Shown in pieces: positions 5,962 through 6,746 of a stretch of 6,746 nt of DNA. Numbering within the stretch: the stretch's first letter is position 1; the number at the start of each line of letters is the position of its first letter. Where the stretch lies: assembly GCA_013138675.1 (NCBI GenBank), contig WTCH01000268.1, forward strand, positions 1-6,746. The letters are read 5' to 3'. This stretch comes from Woeseiaceae bacterium. GTDB taxonomy: Bacteria > Pseudomonadota > Gammaproteobacteria > Steroidobacterales > Woeseiaceae. The notes beneath the pieces were generated by a model. The model searched no databases, was not told the DNA's origin, and was given only the letters and a program-made list of their open reading frames with translations. The translations under genes and the position numbers were made by a program.

Positions 5962-6746
5962 ATGGATGTCTTGATGCCACAACTGGGTGAGACAGTGCTC
6001 GAGGGCACGGTCGCGGCCTGGTACAAAGCCGCTGGCGATTCGGTCGCGAAAGGCGATCTGTTGCTTGACGTCGAAACCGACAAAGCGGCCACCGAGATCG
6101 AGGCACCTGAAGCGGGTGTGCTAAGCAGTATCAACGTGCCGGAAGGCGAGACAGTCGATGTCGGCACGGTGTTGGCAGTTATAGCCGTCGAGGGTGAGTC
6201 GGCAGCCGAAGTGCCTGCGGAGTCAGCGCCTCCTGTGGGAGCGGCTTCAGCCGCGACACCGGCAGGTGGTGGCTTACCGCCAAAGTCGACCGGCAGTGGC
6301 AAGCTGTCGCCGGCCGTCAGGCGCTTGCTCAAGCAGCACGATCTGAGTGTTGACGCCATTTCGGGGACGGGGCGTGACGGCCGCGTGACACGACAGGATG
6401 TACTGGACTTTGTCGCGGCTAAAGCCGCTCCTACAAGTTCCGCCGCTGCTGTAGGAGCGGCTTCAGCCGCGACAGCAAGTTCCGCCGCTGCTGTAGGAGC
6501 GGCTTCAGCCGCGACACCACAAGATGTTGAACGTATTCCCTTTGATCGTTTCCGTAAGGTCACGGCTGAGCACATGGTCCGGTCCAAGGCGACCTCGCCG
6601 CATGTTCTGCAGGCAATCGACGCGGACTTTACGGCCGTTGACGCCGTTCGATTGGGGCGCAAGGACGCCTGGAAAGCCGACAAAGGCTATTCGTTAACCT
6701 ATTTGCCCTTTGTTGCGCGCGCCGTGTGCCAGGCGCTGGCCGAGTT
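5962..6746 (+). CDS. Dihydrolipoyllysine acyltransferase E2 of the 2-oxoacid dehydrogenase complex (5' part), REP-derived linkers
   Basis: The first 261 residues of an E2 core protein are present and the gene runs off the right edge. Domains in order: a lipoyl domain (1-76) with ETDKA, K41 being the expected lipoylation site; a linker (about 77-112); a peripheral subunit-binding domain (113-149, GKLSPAVRRLL…GTGRDGRVTRQDV); a second linker (about 150-188); and the start of the catalytic acyltransferase domain (from VERIPFDRFRKVTAEHM, 189). The catalytic HxxxDG motif lies beyond the window. The protein forms the complex core and transfers the acyl group from lipoyl-lysine to CoA. REP elements encode residues 91-99 of the first linker and 151-158, 163-171 and 177-185 of the second, with a 42-nt tandem repeat giving SSAAAVGAASAAT twice. 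All stay in frame with no stop. The start is ATG at 5962 after AAGGAA. Confidence 0.93.
   Translation, partial: MDVLMPQLGETVLEGTVAAWYKAAGDSVAKGDLLLDVETDKAATEIEAPEAGVLSSINVPEGETVDVGTVLAVIAVEGESAAEVPAESAPPVGAASAATPAGGGLPPKSTGSGKLSPAVRRLLKQHDLSVDAISGTGRDGRVTRQDVLDFVAAKAAPTSSAAAVGAASAATASSAAAVGAASAATPQDVERIPFDRFRKVTAEHMVRSKATSPHVLQAIDADFTAVDAVRLGRKDAWKADKGYSLTYLPFVARAVCQALAE
6234..6257 (+). repeat. REP element inside the first E2 linker
   Basis: A 24-nt REP-type element (TGTGGGAGCGGC…AGCCGCGAC) with the palindromic core GCGGCTTCAGCCGC. It differs from the 6450 and 6492 copies at one base (TGTGGGA instead of TGTAGGA). In the E2 frame it reads VGAASAAT (residues 92-99), between the lipoyl and subunit-binding domains. 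Confidence 0.85.
6412..6435 (-). repeat. REP element (inverted) inside the second E2 linker
   Basis: A reverse-orientation copy, identical to the intergenic copy at 2288-2311. Here it is read in the frame giving VAAKAAPT (residues 151-158), whereas the intergenic copy is read in the frame that contains TAA. It is complementary to the copy at 6450-6473 at 23 of 24 positions, so the two could form a 24-bp hairpin with a 14-nt loop. Confidence 0.87.
6450..6473 (+). repeat. REP element inside the second E2 linker
   Basis: A forward copy (TGTAGGAGCGGC…AGCCGCGAC) in the same codon phase as the copies at 6234 and 6492, encoding VGAASAAT (residues 164-171). It is part of tandem unit 1. Confidence 0.87.
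6492..6515 (+). repeat. REP element inside the second E2 linker, last copy
   Basis: A forward copy identical to 6450-6473, encoding VGAASAAT (residues 178-185) directly before the catalytic domain. It is part of tandem unit 2. Confidence 0.87.

Larger units (their letters stand above)
6436..6519 (+). repeat. Two-copy 42-bp in-frame tandem repeat carrying REP elements
   Basis: Units 6436-6477 and 6478-6519 are identical except for one base near the end (GCA against CCA). Each starts AGTTCCGCCGCTGC and then carries a REP element. The 42-nt period is 14 codons, so the duplication keeps the frame and repeats SSAAAVGAASAAT. Near identity points to a recent duplication, and copy number could vary between strains. 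Confidence 0.9.

Noticed and set aside
5949..6683. Long antisense open frame across the start of the E2 gene, with Ala-rich repeats
   Set aside because: It is the complement of the REP-bearing E2 coding region. The plus strand has clear lipoyl, subunit-binding and catalytic domain signatures and a ribosome site, while the antisense product has no recognisable domain.

Overview
The window is a roughly 55% GC bacterial segment and carries eight protein-coding genes, two of them cut by the window edges. The short REP-type palindromes (core GCGGCTTCAGCCGC, flanked by TGTAGGA and GAC) are typical of gammaproteobacteria such as Pseudomonas, Xanthomonas and many uncultured marine lineages. Together with gene style (GTG/TTG starts, short intergenics) they suggest an environmental gammaproteobacterium. 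I cannot name the genus. No rRNA, tRNA or CRISPR array is visible.

Layout. Minus strand at the left: the 5' end of a tartrate/D-malate dehydrogenase-type gene (1-172), a strong intrinsic terminator (188-215), and an M24 (pita-bread fold) hydrolase (234-1478). A divergent AT-rich control region (1479-1617) precedes a plus-strand PPP-type phosphoesterase (1618-2298). Its stop codon lies inside a REP cluster (2288-2337), which separates it from two convergent minus-strand genes: a SixA-like histidine phosphatase (2338-2835) whose start directly abuts the stop of a Gfo/Idh/MocA oxidoreductase (2836-3858). A second divergent control region (3859-3958) precedes a plus-strand 2-oxoacid dehydrogenase operon: E1 alpha (3959-4987), E1 beta (4975-5952, 13-nt overlap) and E2 (5962 to the window end, partial).

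How it works together. E1 alpha, E1 beta and E2 form a thiamine-diphosphate/lipoate dehydrogenase complex of the acetoin/pyruvate/branched-chain type, which turns a 2-oxoacid (or acetoin) into an acyl-CoA. The flanking dehydrogenases and the M24 hydrolase would suit a catabolic pathway feeding that complex, but the substrate cannot be read from the sequence. The two divergent regions share a nearly identical 15-mer (14/15) that contains a TATAAT box on the minus strand, and each carries a large dyad with TATCG outer arms. This suggests one regulator controls both gene pairs.

The most unusual feature is in the E2 gene. Both flexible linkers, lipoyl to subunit-binding domain and subunit-binding to catalytic domain, are built largely from four in-frame REP elements, translated as Ala-rich segments (VGAASAAT / VAAKAAPT). 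The same element outside the gene, in a different frame, supplies the stop codon of the phosphoesterase. The M24 protein is also notable because two of its usual active-site residues are replaced.
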